A DNA stretch of 5,378 bases from Rhodospirillales bacterium (GCA_015654825.1 JAATGE010000345.1:1-5378); one strand, 5' to 3'. Shown: positions 1 through 5,231, numbered from the stretch's first letter. The notes: generated by a model from the letters alone, not told the origin. Numbers and translations are program-made.

Positions 1-382
1 AGATCCAGTTGGCGCCGACATCCATGTCGAAGATCGCGTTGGCCATGGCGCCGTAATTTTGCTGGTGGCCGGTTACGGCATTCAGCTGGCCGCCGCCCGA
101 CAGGCTGCTGGCGTCATTCTGGCGCCAATTGCCCTCGGCCTCGATGCGGAACCCATTGCCGAAGCCATAGCCGACCGCGCCGGCGGCGGCGGGGCCGGTA
201 TCGAAGCCGATTTTCGTGCCGAGCAGCGCCTCGGGGTCGAGTCGCGTGTTCAGCCTCTCGTCCTGCAGGAAGTTGGCACCGCCGCCGAGCGACACGTACG
301 GGCCGGTGACCGGCTGGGCCAGCGCCGAGCCGGCGGCAAGCGCGCCCATCAACGTAGTGGCGAGGGCAAAGCGGGCGTTCAT
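1..382 (-). CDS. Outer-membrane beta-barrel protein, OmpA-like paralogue (partial, 3' end outside window)
   Basis: The first 127 codons of a minus-strand gene running off the left edge. The start ATG (382-380) is preceded at 8 nt by AGGAG (395-391). Residues 1-22 form a signal peptide (MNARFALATTLMGALAAG, then SALA) with likely cleavage at ALA|Q, so the product is exported. The mature part opens with QPVTGPYVSLGGGANFLQDE, 18 of 21 positions identical (counting the A before the cleavage site) to the neighbouring ompA. The two also share GFGNGFR, and ANAIFDMD here matches ANALYDFD there; between these blocks they diverge, including a Gly/Ser/Gln-rich stretch here. Alternating polar/hydrophobic residues fit beta-barrel strands. 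It lies directly downstream of ompA on the same strand, behind a terminator, so it is probably a separate transcription unit born by tandem duplication. Whether it carries a C-terminal OmpA domain cannot be seen. The family call is firm; the exact role is unknown. Confidence 0.85.
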   Translation of the reverse strand, partial: MNARFALATTLMGALAAGSALAQPVTGPYVSLGGGANFLQDERLNTRLDPEALLGTKIGFDTGPAAAGAVGYGFGNGFRIEAEGNWRQNDASSLSGGGQLNAVTGHQQNYGAMANAIFDMDVGANWI

Positions 383-408
383 ACGGGCGTCTCCTGCGGC
401 GCGGACAG

Positions 409-438
409 TACATAGGGTATCTGCCGCATCGACAACAA
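409..438 (-). promoter_or_regulatory. Possible promoter of the left-edge outer-membrane gene, overlapping the ompA terminator tail
   Basis: On the minus strand TTGTTG (438-433) and TATGTA (414-409) are separated by 18 nt. A start near 402 would give a leader of about 20 nt containing the AGGAG ribosome binding site. The -35 box uses the last T residues of the upstream terminator. Only about 50 bp separate terminator and start codon, so a promoter for an independent unit has to lie about here, but both boxes are only partial matches. Confidence 0.3.
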
Positions 439-469
439 AAAAAGAAGGGAGGGCATGTGCCCTCCCTTC
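432..469 (-). terminator. Rho-independent terminator of ompA
   Basis: A perfect inverted repeat (444-455 with 458-469; arm GAAGGGAGGGCA) forms an 11-bp stem with a tetraloop, or 12 bp on paper. On the minus strand it is followed directly by seven T residues (443-437) and then GTTGT. It begins about 50 bp after the ompA stop codon. The T-tract lies only on the minus-strand side, so it acts in the ompA direction and separates ompA from the paralogue downstream. Confidence 0.88.
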
Positions 470-520
470 GTCGCAAGTCATTGATCGCGCGGCAAGCCCC
501 ATCGGGTCACCGCCCGGTAC

Positions 521-1627
521 TTACTTCAGGATGATTTCCACGCGGCGGTTCTGCGGCTCGCGCACGCCCTTCGCCGTCGGCACCAGCGGGTTGCTCTCGC
601 CGTAGCCGTGGATTTCGATCTCGGTCTTGGCCACACCGTCACGCACCAACTCGGCCTCCACGCTTTCGGCGCGGCGGACGGACAGGCGCTGGTTGTAGGC
701 GGCGGTGCCGGACAGATCGGTGTAGCCATTCACCTCGATGCGCGTGGTCTGCACATGCGTGCTGGCCTGCGCCGCTTCGGCGACGATCTGCTTGGCGCGC
801 GCGGTCAGGTCGGCGCGATCCCAATCGAAGAACACCAGGTAGGTGCGCGCTTCGGTAACGGCGGGTGGCGGCGGGGGCGGGGGCGGGGTCGCCGGGGCTT
901 CCGGCGGGGGCGCCGGCTGCCACAGCGCGTAACGCACGCCGACCATGCCGGTATGGCTGTAAAGCCCGTCGGTCTTGAAGCGCAGGCGCGAATAGGCGCC
1001 GTCCGGAAGGAAGGCGCTGCCGCCAAACCCCAGATCCTCGGGGATTGCCGTGAAGCGATATTCGGCGGTTACCGCCAGGCCCGGGATCGAGGCGATGTTA
1101 TACGCGATACCGACGATGGCATCGAGCGCCACGTCGCCGCGCGTTCCACCCGGGCGAAGCACCGTGCCGTCCGCTGCTGTCGCATGCATGTCGTCGAGAT
1201 GCTGCTGGTCGTAGCCGACGCCGATGCCGAGATACGGGGCAAGGCCCGGCGCGCCGAACGGCGTCAGGTCGAAATCATACAGCGCGTTGGCGAATACGCC
1301 CGTGGCGTCGGTGTCGCCGTGGCCGGATGCGCCACCGATCTTGTCCACGCCGCCGCGCAGGTAGCTGCCGCTGATTTCGGCCCGGAACCCGTTGCCGAAG
1401 CCCCAGCCGACGCTGCCCGCAACGCCGACGTCGACGTTGTAGCCGATATGCCCGACGGAGTCGCTGAACTCGTTCACGTCCGGGAGGGACGCGCTCTTGA
1501 TTGTCTCGTCCTGGAAAATATTCGCGCCGACGCCAAGGCTGACGTAGGGGCCGGTAACCGGCTGCGCGATCGCGGCTGCGGGCAGGGCCAGCAGACTAGC
1601 TGCTAGAAGCGCAGGGCGAAGCTTCAT
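521..1627 (-). CDS. ompA: OmpA-family outer-membrane protein with peptidoglycan-binding domain
   Basis: A 368-residue envelope protein that anchors the outer membrane to the cell wall. Residues 1-21 are a signal peptide (cleavage AIA|Q). Residues 22-236 form a beta-barrel of the OmpA/surface-antigen type, with repeated Gly/aromatic strands such as VGWGFGNGFRAEISGSYL and PYLGIGVGYD. Residues 238-258 are a Pro/Ala linker with eight consecutive prolines (248-255). Residues 262-368 form the periplasmic OmpA domain, with FFDWDRADLT, NGYTDLSG and YNQRLSVRRAESV. By alignment with E. coli OmpA, D304 and R319 match the diaminopimelate-binding Asp271 and Arg286, so peptidoglycan binding should be intact. 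AAGGAG lies 9 nt before the ATG. A strong terminator follows, then a paralogue. The domain call is very secure; the ompA symbol is by family only, since alphaproteobacteria often carry several such proteins. Confidence 0.93.
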   Translation of the reverse strand: MKLRPALLAASLLALPAAAIAQPVTGPYVSLGVGANIFQDETIKSASLPDVNEFSDSVGHIGYNVDVGVAGSVGWGFGNGFRAEISGSYLRGGVDKIGGASGHGDTDATGVFANALYDFDLTPFGAPGLAPYLGIGVGYDQQHLDDMHATAADGTVLRPGGTRGDVALDAIVGIAYNIASIPGLAVTAEYRFTAIPEDLGFGGSAFLPDGAYSRLRFKTDGLYSHTGMVGVRYALWQPAPPPEAPATPPPPPPPPAVTEARTYLVFFDWDRADLTARAKQIVAEAAQASTHVQTTRIEVNGYTDLSGTAAYNQRLSVRRAESVEAELVRDGVAKTEIEIHGYGESNPLVPTAKGVREPQNRRVEIILK

Positions 1628-1659
1628 GTGGGGTATCTCCTTCGAGTGTTATATCCCAC
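1628..1659 (-). promoter_or_regulatory. Inverted repeat framing the ompA ribosome binding site
   Basis: On the minus strand GTGGGATAT (1659-1651) and ATACCCCAC (1636-1628) pair at 8 of 9 positions with one A·C mismatch. The 14-nt loop contains AAGGAG, and the 3' arm ends at the base before the ATG. In RNA this would place the Shine-Dalgarno sequence in the loop of a hairpin abutting the start codon. As DNA it could be an operator. A -10-like TATAAC (1653-1648) lies in the same stretch but has no good -35; if it were used, the transcript would start too late to form the hairpin. The pairing is visible; its function is inference. Confidence 0.4.
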
Positions 1660-1710
1660 GCCGCGGCGCAGGGTGGGCACGGGGTTCACCGGCCGCCAGG
1701 GCCTCACGTA

Positions 1711-1791
1711 GCGGGTTTCACCCCGCGAAACGAGGGGGCTGTTGTGGGTTACGACTACGGCGTTGCAAATGAACCACAGCTCTTCGCCCCC
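1711..1791. other. Structured segment of the ompA/dehydrogenase intergenic region, function unknown
   Basis: The 277 bp between the two divergent start codons contain no gene I can support. Two alternative hairpins overlap at 1711-1731: GCGGG (1711-1715) with CCCGC (1722-1726), or GTTTC (1715-1719) with GAAAC (1727-1731). A larger stem-loop follows: GGGGGC (1734-1739) with GCCCCC (1786-1791), continued inside by TGTGG-g-TT (1743-1750) with AACCACA (1772-1778). I could not match it to a riboswitch or small-RNA family I know. GTGACG occurs twice at a 22-bp period (1836 and 1858). No convincing promoter for the dehydrogenase was found. Confidence 0.3.
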
Positions 1792-1904
1792 CGCTACTGG
1801 GTAGTTTTACCTGACCCGCTGCGCAATGCCGACGCGTGACGAAAGGTTTCATACCAAGTGACGTTTATCTGTCGCCCGTTCGCCCTACCCCAGAGTACAA
1901 TTGC

Positions 1905-2861
1905 ATGTCGCGCCAATCAACGCTGCTGATTACCCGTCGCCTGCCGCCCGCGACCGAGGCCCGCGCGGAGGCGAATTACAAAATATGCCGATGGGACCGG
2001 CGCGGTCCAGCCTTGGCGGAAGCCGCGGCCGGCGCCGATGCACTGCTCTGTACGCCGGCCGATCGGCTGGACGCGGCGGTGATTGCGGCGCTGCCCGATC
2101 AGGTAAGGGTGATCGGCACGTTCAGCGTTGGCTTCGAGCATATCGACGTGGCCGCGGCGCGGGCGCGGGGCATCGCCGTCGTGAACACGCCCGGCGTGCT
2201 GTCGGAGGCGACTGCCGAATTCACGATGCTGCTGATCCTCGCCGCGGCCCGGCGCATCGGCGAGGCCGAGCGGCAGGTGCGCGCCGGCCAGTGGCTGGGT
2301 TGGTCGCCGGCGACATTTCTGGGCACCCAGGTCAGCGGCAAACGGCTGGGTATTTTCGGCATGGGGCGAATAGGCCAGGCCCTGGCGCGCATGGCGCGCG
2401 GTTTCGACATGGTTGTGCATTACCGCAACCGGCACCGGCTGGACGCGGCTCGCGAGGCCGGCGCCATATGGCATGTGGACGATGCAAGTTTCCTGGCGTC
2501 CTCCGAAATCCTGGCGCTGTGCGCGCCGGGCGGCCCTGAAACCCTGCACTGGCTGAATGCGGAGCGAATTGGCCTGTTGCCCAAAGGCGCCGTCGTCGTG
2601 AACACCTCCCGCGGCAGCCTGGTTGATGATGCGGCGCTGATTGCGGCGCTGGGCGCTGGTCAGTTGGCCGCGGCGGGGCTGGATGTGTTCGAGCAGGAGC
2701 CGCGCGTGCCGCCGGGCTATCTGGCGCTGGAGAATGTCGTGCTGACACCGCATATCGCCAGCGCCACATGGCAGACGCGCGAGGCCATGGGCGCGTTGGT
2801 GCTGGACGGCATCGACGCCGTCCTGGCCGGGGGCAGGCCCCAAAATCTGGTTGAAGGCTAA
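1905..2861 (+). CDS. D-2-hydroxyacid dehydrogenase, glyoxylate/hydroxypyruvate reductase type
   Basis: A cytosolic dehydrogenase of 318 residues, the usual family length. It should reduce a 2-keto acid such as glyoxylate or hydroxypyruvate to the D-2-hydroxy acid. The substrate domain is discontinuous (about 1-100 and 285-318, with SVGFEHID at 74-81). The Rossmann domain carries GMGRIG at 152-157. The family's catalytic residues are present: R236 in NTSRG, E265 in FEQEP and H283 in TPHIAS. After the second Rossmann strand the sequence is VVHYRNRHR (170-178), with arginines where NAD-specific enzymes have Asp, so NADPH is the likelier cofactor. I chose ATG 1905 because MSRQSTLLITRRLPP is a typical family N-terminus. 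A GTG at 1836 would add 23 atypical residues and lacks a Shine-Dalgarno. The one at 1905 is also weak (GAG at 9 nt). The gene stands alone, followed by the AT-rich terminator. The exact substrate is not decidable here. Confidence 0.9.
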   Translation: MSRQSTLLITRRLPPATEARAEANYKICRWDRRGPALAEAAAGADALLCTPADRLDAAVIAALPDQVRVIGTFSVGFEHIDVAAARARGIAVVNTPGVLSEATAEFTMLLILAAARRIGEAERQVRAGQWLGWSPATFLGTQVSGKRLGIFGMGRIGQALARMARGFDMVVHYRNRHRLDAAREAGAIWHVDDASFLASSEILALCAPGGPETLHWLNAERIGLLPKGAVVVNTSRGSLVDDAALIAALGAGQLAAAGLDVFEQEPRVPPGYLALENVVLTPHIASATWQTREAMGALVLDGIDAVLAGGRPQNLVEG

Positions 2862-2887
2862 GGAGCCGAAGCCACACACCAATTAAC

Positions 2888-2951
2888 AAAAGTTTTTGCT
2901 TCTTTTTTCAAAAAGAAGTTCTTTTTTGAAAAAAAGAACCAAAAAACTTTT
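2888..2951. terminator. AT-rich nested inverted-repeat element, probable bidirectional terminator
   Basis: A 64-bp, almost purely A/T island in GC-rich surroundings, starting 26 bp after the dehydrogenase stop. The outer stem pairs AAAAGTTTTT (2888-2897) with AAAAACTTTT (2942-2951). Inside it lie two perfect hairpins: CTTCTTTTT (2899-2907) with AAAAAGAAG (2910-2918), and GTTCTTTTTT (2918-2927) with AAAAAAGAAC (2930-2939). An alternative fold pairs 2900-2909 with 2928-2938 and gives one long, nearly continuous hairpin. T-runs occur on both strands, so it could end transcription both ways. I believe similar A/T inverted repeats recur in Acetobacteraceae genomes, but that is recall and was not checked. 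Confidence 0.7.
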
Positions 2952-2956
2952 ATACA
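2926..2956 (+). promoter_or_regulatory. Possible hrcA promoter inside the AT-rich element
   Basis: TTGAAA (2926-2931) matches five of six -35 bases and TATACA (2951-2956) is a fair -10, but the 19-nt spacer is long. A start near 2963 would give a leader of about 33 nt. There are only 44 bp between the inverted repeat and the hrcA start, so the promoter must overlap or abut the repeat unless hrcA is read through from upstream. No CIRCE operator is present nearby. Confidence 0.3.
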
Positions 2957-2995
2957 TTTGGCCTTCGTTCCGCCACCTTAGGTATTTTGTTCGCC

Positions 2996-4051
2996 ATGGA
3001 GTTTCCGCCCAAGCCGCCGCCGCCTGACCTCGATCCTCGCGCGGCCGCCGTGCTGCGCGAAATCGTCGAACAGTACGTGGAAACCGGCGAGCCGGTGGGT
3101 AGCCGCACGCTTGCGCGGCGGTTGCCGATGTCCGTCTCGCCGGCGACGATCCGCAATGTCATGGCGGACCTCATGGAGGCCGGCCTGCTGTTTGCGCCGC
3201 ACACCAGCGCCGGGCGGCTGCCGACCGATCGCGGCCTGCGCCTGTTCGTCGACGGGCTGCTGCAGTTCGGGGCCCTGGCCGACGAGGATCGCGACGCGAT
3301 CGGCAAGTCGCTGACCGCGAGCGGGCGCAGCCTGCAGGATACGCTGGCCGATGCCTCGACCATGCTTTCCGGCCTGTCGCAGGCGGCGGGCATGGTGCTG
3401 GCGCCGAAATCCGATGGCACGGTCAAGCACATCGAGTTCGTGCCGCTGGGCCCCGGTCGCGCGCTGGTGGTTCTGGTGAGCGCCGATGGCCAGGTCGAGA
3501 ACCGGGTCATCGAGGTGCCGCCGGGAATGCCGCCGAGCGCCCTGACCGAAGCCGCGAATTATCTCAATACGCGCGCCCAGGGGCGCACACTGTCCGACCT
3601 GCGCCGTCGGGTCGCCGAGGAAATGGTCGCGGATCGCGGGCAGCTCGACGTGCTGACCGCGAGCGTCGTGGAGGCGGGGCTTGCGACCTGGAGCGATGTG
3701 CCGCGCGGCGGCGCGCTGATCGTGCGCGGCCAGGCGCGGTTGCTGGCCGATGTGACGCAGATCGAGAATCTGGCGGCGATCCAGATCCTGTTCGAACGGC
3801 TGGAACGCCAGGAAACGATGCTGCGATTGCTCGAACTTGCCGAGCAGAGCGAGGGGGTGAGGATTTTCATTGGTGCGGAGAGCGGCTTGTTCGGCACCAG
3901 CGGCGTTTCGATGGTGGTGGCGCCGGCCCGCAACGATGCGGGGGCGATCGTGGGCGCCATCGGGGTCATTGGTCCGACGCGGATTAACTATGGGAGGATC
4001 ATTCCGGTCGTTGATTACACGGCGCACGTAATCGGGCGGCTTTTGGGGTAG
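2996..4051 (+). CDS. hrcA: Heat-inducible transcription repressor HrcA
   Basis: HrcA is a dimeric DNA-binding repressor that, in other bacteria, binds CIRCE operators upstream of groESL and/or dnaK operons and is kept active by GroEL. This copy has 351 residues, normal length. Residues 14-85 form the winged-helix DNA-binding domain with the hallmark EPVGSRTLARRL (32-43), SPATIRNVMADLMEAGLL (48-65) and TSAGRLPTDRGLRLFVD (70-86). The rest is the dimerisation/GAF-like region, with FIGAE (291-295) and the family signature GPTRINYGRIIPVVDYTA (327-344). The N-terminus is unusual in having PPKPPPP at residues 4-10. ATG 2996 is preferred; an in-frame TTG at 2987 has AGG 4 nt before it and would add only three residues. 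In many alphaproteobacteria hrcA precedes grpE; here the next gene is a convergent methyltransferase, so it is apparently monocistronic. The identification is secure. Confidence 0.96.
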   Translation: MEFPPKPPPPDLDPRAAAVLREIVEQYVETGEPVGSRTLARRLPMSVSPATIRNVMADLMEAGLLFAPHTSAGRLPTDRGLRLFVDGLLQFGALADEDRDAIGKSLTASGRSLQDTLADASTMLSGLSQAAGMVLAPKSDGTVKHIEFVPLGPGRALVVLVSADGQVENRVIEVPPGMPPSALTEAANYLNTRAQGRTLSDLRRRVAEEMVADRGQLDVLTASVVEAGLATWSDVPRGGALIVRGQARLLADVTQIENLAAIQILFERLERQETMLRLLELAEQSEGVRIFIGAESGLFGTSGVSMVVAPARNDAGAIVGAIGVIGPTRINYGRIIPVVDYTAHVIGRLLG

Positions 4052-4080
4052 GGGCGGCGGGTCGTTGCTGTATCTACAAT

Positions 4081-4101
4081 CGTTACACAAGTTGTGAAAC
4101 G
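4081..4101. other. Imperfect 21-bp dyad in the hrcA/fkbM convergent gap
   Basis: CGTTACACAA (4081-4090) and TTGTGAAACG (4092-4101) are inverted copies around a central G with one mismatch (9 of 10 pairs). It sits in the 137 bp between two convergent genes, where a terminator would be expected, but no T-tract follows on either strand. A competing fold pairs GTTAC (4082-4086) with GTAAC (4109-4113) around GAAA-cgc-TTTC (4096-4106). It could be a protein-binding dyad or a weak, possibly factor-assisted, terminator. The rest of the gap (4052-4080 and 4117-4188) shows nothing I can name. Confidence 0.35.
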
Positions 4102-4188
4102 CTTTCGGGTAACAACTCGGCGATGAACGTAGCGCTATGTGCGAACGAGCGTGAAGAAATGGGACATGCGCCGGGCCGGAGGAGTTGG

Positions 4189-5055
4189 CTAAGCGGCGCA
4201 CGCTTGTGTCGCGATTTGACTCGCACGCAATCCATCGAGGTAGATCATCCCCAAACTTCCGCCAGTACGCTTGTCGTGCGCCAGTAGCAGGCGCAGCACG
4301 ATATCCACTGAACCGTAACAATCGTGCAGAATCGATGCCGATGCGAGAAGTTCGCGATTGGTCAACGCGCCGGTATCGAGCAGCCCGCGCACGAAAATCG
4401 CGTCGGCCCAGACAGTCTGGCTGAGGCCCGCATAGATGTCGTTGTCCACCAGCATCGGTGCGAAACAGCGGCTCACCGCGGGAAAGAAGCGGTGGAAGAT
4501 GAAGCCGCGGGCGCGCAGGAACTGTTCGACGTCGGAAAACAGCGGCTGGTCGCGGTACAGCGGCAGGAACTCCACCTCGGCCTGGATGACCAGTGCTCCG
4601 GCAAGCCGTTCCTCGGCGTGGCGCAGCACCATCAGCTCGGCGCCCTGCACGTCCAGCTTCAGCAAATCGGCGCCGGTCGTTTCTGGCACGTCGTCGAGGC
4701 GCACTGTCGGTATCGTCGCGATTTCCAGAACCCGTCCCCAGGTCGGAAAACCGTGGAACAAGGCGAGAATGGCAGGGTCCGGCTCGTACAGGGATGTCAT
4801 GCCGGGGGCGGCACAGATGTGCAGTTGGTGGGCGGCGCCGTCACCGACGGCGTGCGGCAGGTAGATCTCGCGCGGACCGGCGCGCGTGCGCAGCGTCGCC
4901 AGCGCCGCGGCGTTCGGTTCGAACCCCACCACGGCCGCCCGGCCGGCGCGCAACATGGCGGCGTAGGGCGGCGCGCCGTCGATCGGATTGGCACCGATAT
5001 CGACGACACGAATGTCGGGCGAAAGGCCGGTGAGGGTGGCAAAATCCGGGTCCAT
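4189..5055 (-). CDS. FkbM-family SAM-dependent methyltransferase
   Basis: A 288-residue cytosolic enzyme without signal peptide or membrane segment. FkbM-family proteins transfer a methyl group from S-adenosylmethionine, typically to hydroxyls of sugars or polyketides. The SAM-binding motif I is VVDIGANPIDG (17-27), followed by VVGFEPN (42-48), whose E46 should bind the SAM ribose. The family hallmark DLLKLDVQGAE is at 130-140. About 110 residues follow the core (from about 180) and are not recognisable to me. The frame stays open to an ATG at 5157, but ATG 5055 is preferred: AGGA lies 8 nt upstream, the protein then starts shortly before motif I, and the extra 34 codons run across a 20-bp-period DNA repeat that is out of codon phase. 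The stop is TAG. No terminator is evident after it. No glycosyltransferase or polysaccharide genes lie nearby, so the acceptor is unknown. Confidence 0.85.
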   Translation of the reverse strand: MDPDFATLTGLSPDIRVVDIGANPIDGAPPYAAMLRAGRAAVVGFEPNAAALATLRTRAGPREIYLPHAVGDGAAHQLHICAAPGMTSLYEPDPAILALFHGFPTWGRVLEIATIPTVRLDDVPETTGADLLKLDVQGAELMVLRHAEERLAGALVIQAEVEFLPLYRDQPLFSDVEQFLRARGFIFHRFFPAVSRCFAPMLVDNDIYAGLSQTVWADAIFVRGLLDTGALTNRELLASASILHDCYGSVDIVLRLLLAHDKRTGGSLGMIYLDGLRASQIATQACAA

Positions 5056-5121
5056 GGACGGCGTCCTGCGGCGTGGCCCGCAGTTTCGCGCGCGCCGGGC
5101 TAAGGTTGCGTGAAGCGGTGG

Positions 5122-5156
5122 CGCCAAATGCCCGCAGGGAACGCCAAATGCCTGCA
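5122..5156. repeat. Tandem 15-bp direct repeat, 20-bp period, in a divergent intergenic region
   Basis: CGCCAAATGCCCGCA (5122-5136) and CGCCAAATGCCTGCA (5142-5156) differ at one position. The 20-bp period is close to two helical turns, so both copies would face the same side of the DNA. They lie 67 bp upstream of the methyltransferase start and 76 bp upstream of the plus-strand gene. This position and spacing suggest a tandem operator or activator site for one or both genes. I do not recognise the motif. Confidence 0.5.
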
Positions 5157-5164
5157 TGTAACGA

Positions 5165-5194
5165 TTGAGCCGCGCGGCCCGGCGGGTCTAGGCT
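5165..5194 (+). promoter_or_regulatory. Weak promoter candidate for the right-edge gene
   Basis: TTGAGC (5165-5170) and TAGGCT (5189-5194) are spaced by 18 nt. A start near 5201 would give a leader of about 30 nt with the AGAGGAG ribosome binding site. The direct repeat at 5122-5156 would lie immediately upstream of the -35, where activators usually bind. The -10 match is poor. Confidence 0.25.
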
Positions 5195-5231
5195 GCGGCC
5201 AAGCAAGAACAGCAAGCAGAGGAGCGCGCCC

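Noticed and set aside
608..1606. 332-residue plus-strand open frame opposite ompA
   Set aside because: Arg/Gly-rich antisense shadow of a gene with signal peptide, barrel and OmpA domain. No ribosome binding site or family motif.
1896..1901. TACAAT as a -10 box for a leaderless dehydrogenase transcript
   Set aside because: It lies only 3 nt before the ATG, too close for transcription to start at the A of the ATG, and no -35 is found at 16-18 nt upstream.
1836..1904. GTG at 1836 as the start of the dehydrogenase
   Set aside because: No Shine-Dalgarno precedes it and the 23 extra residues do not resemble the family N-terminus. ATG 1905 gives the usual length.
1917..2882. 321-residue minus-strand open frame opposite the dehydrogenase
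   Set aside because: The opposite strand encodes all catalytic and cofactor motifs of a D-2-hydroxyacid dehydrogenase; this frame has none and is a GC-bias shadow.
4123..4290. Short plus-strand open frame beginning ATGAACGTAGCG in the convergent gap
   Set aside because: No ribosome binding site, and most of it is antisense to the 3' end of the methyltransferase gene.
2978..4321. 447-residue open frame on the minus strand opposite hrcA
   Set aside because: It is antisense to a fully conserved HrcA and runs into the methyltransferase gene. Its composition is Arg/His/Gln/Ala-rich without motifs, typical of the complement of a GC-rich gene.
4324..5103. 259-residue plus-strand open frame opposite the methyltransferase
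   Set aside because: The minus strand carries the FkbM signature motifs; this frame is antisense and motif-free.
5126..5150. Sigma-54 promoter upstream of the methyltransferase (TTTGGC...CTGC on the minus strand)
   Set aside because: The GG-to-GC spacing is 8 nt instead of the required 10.
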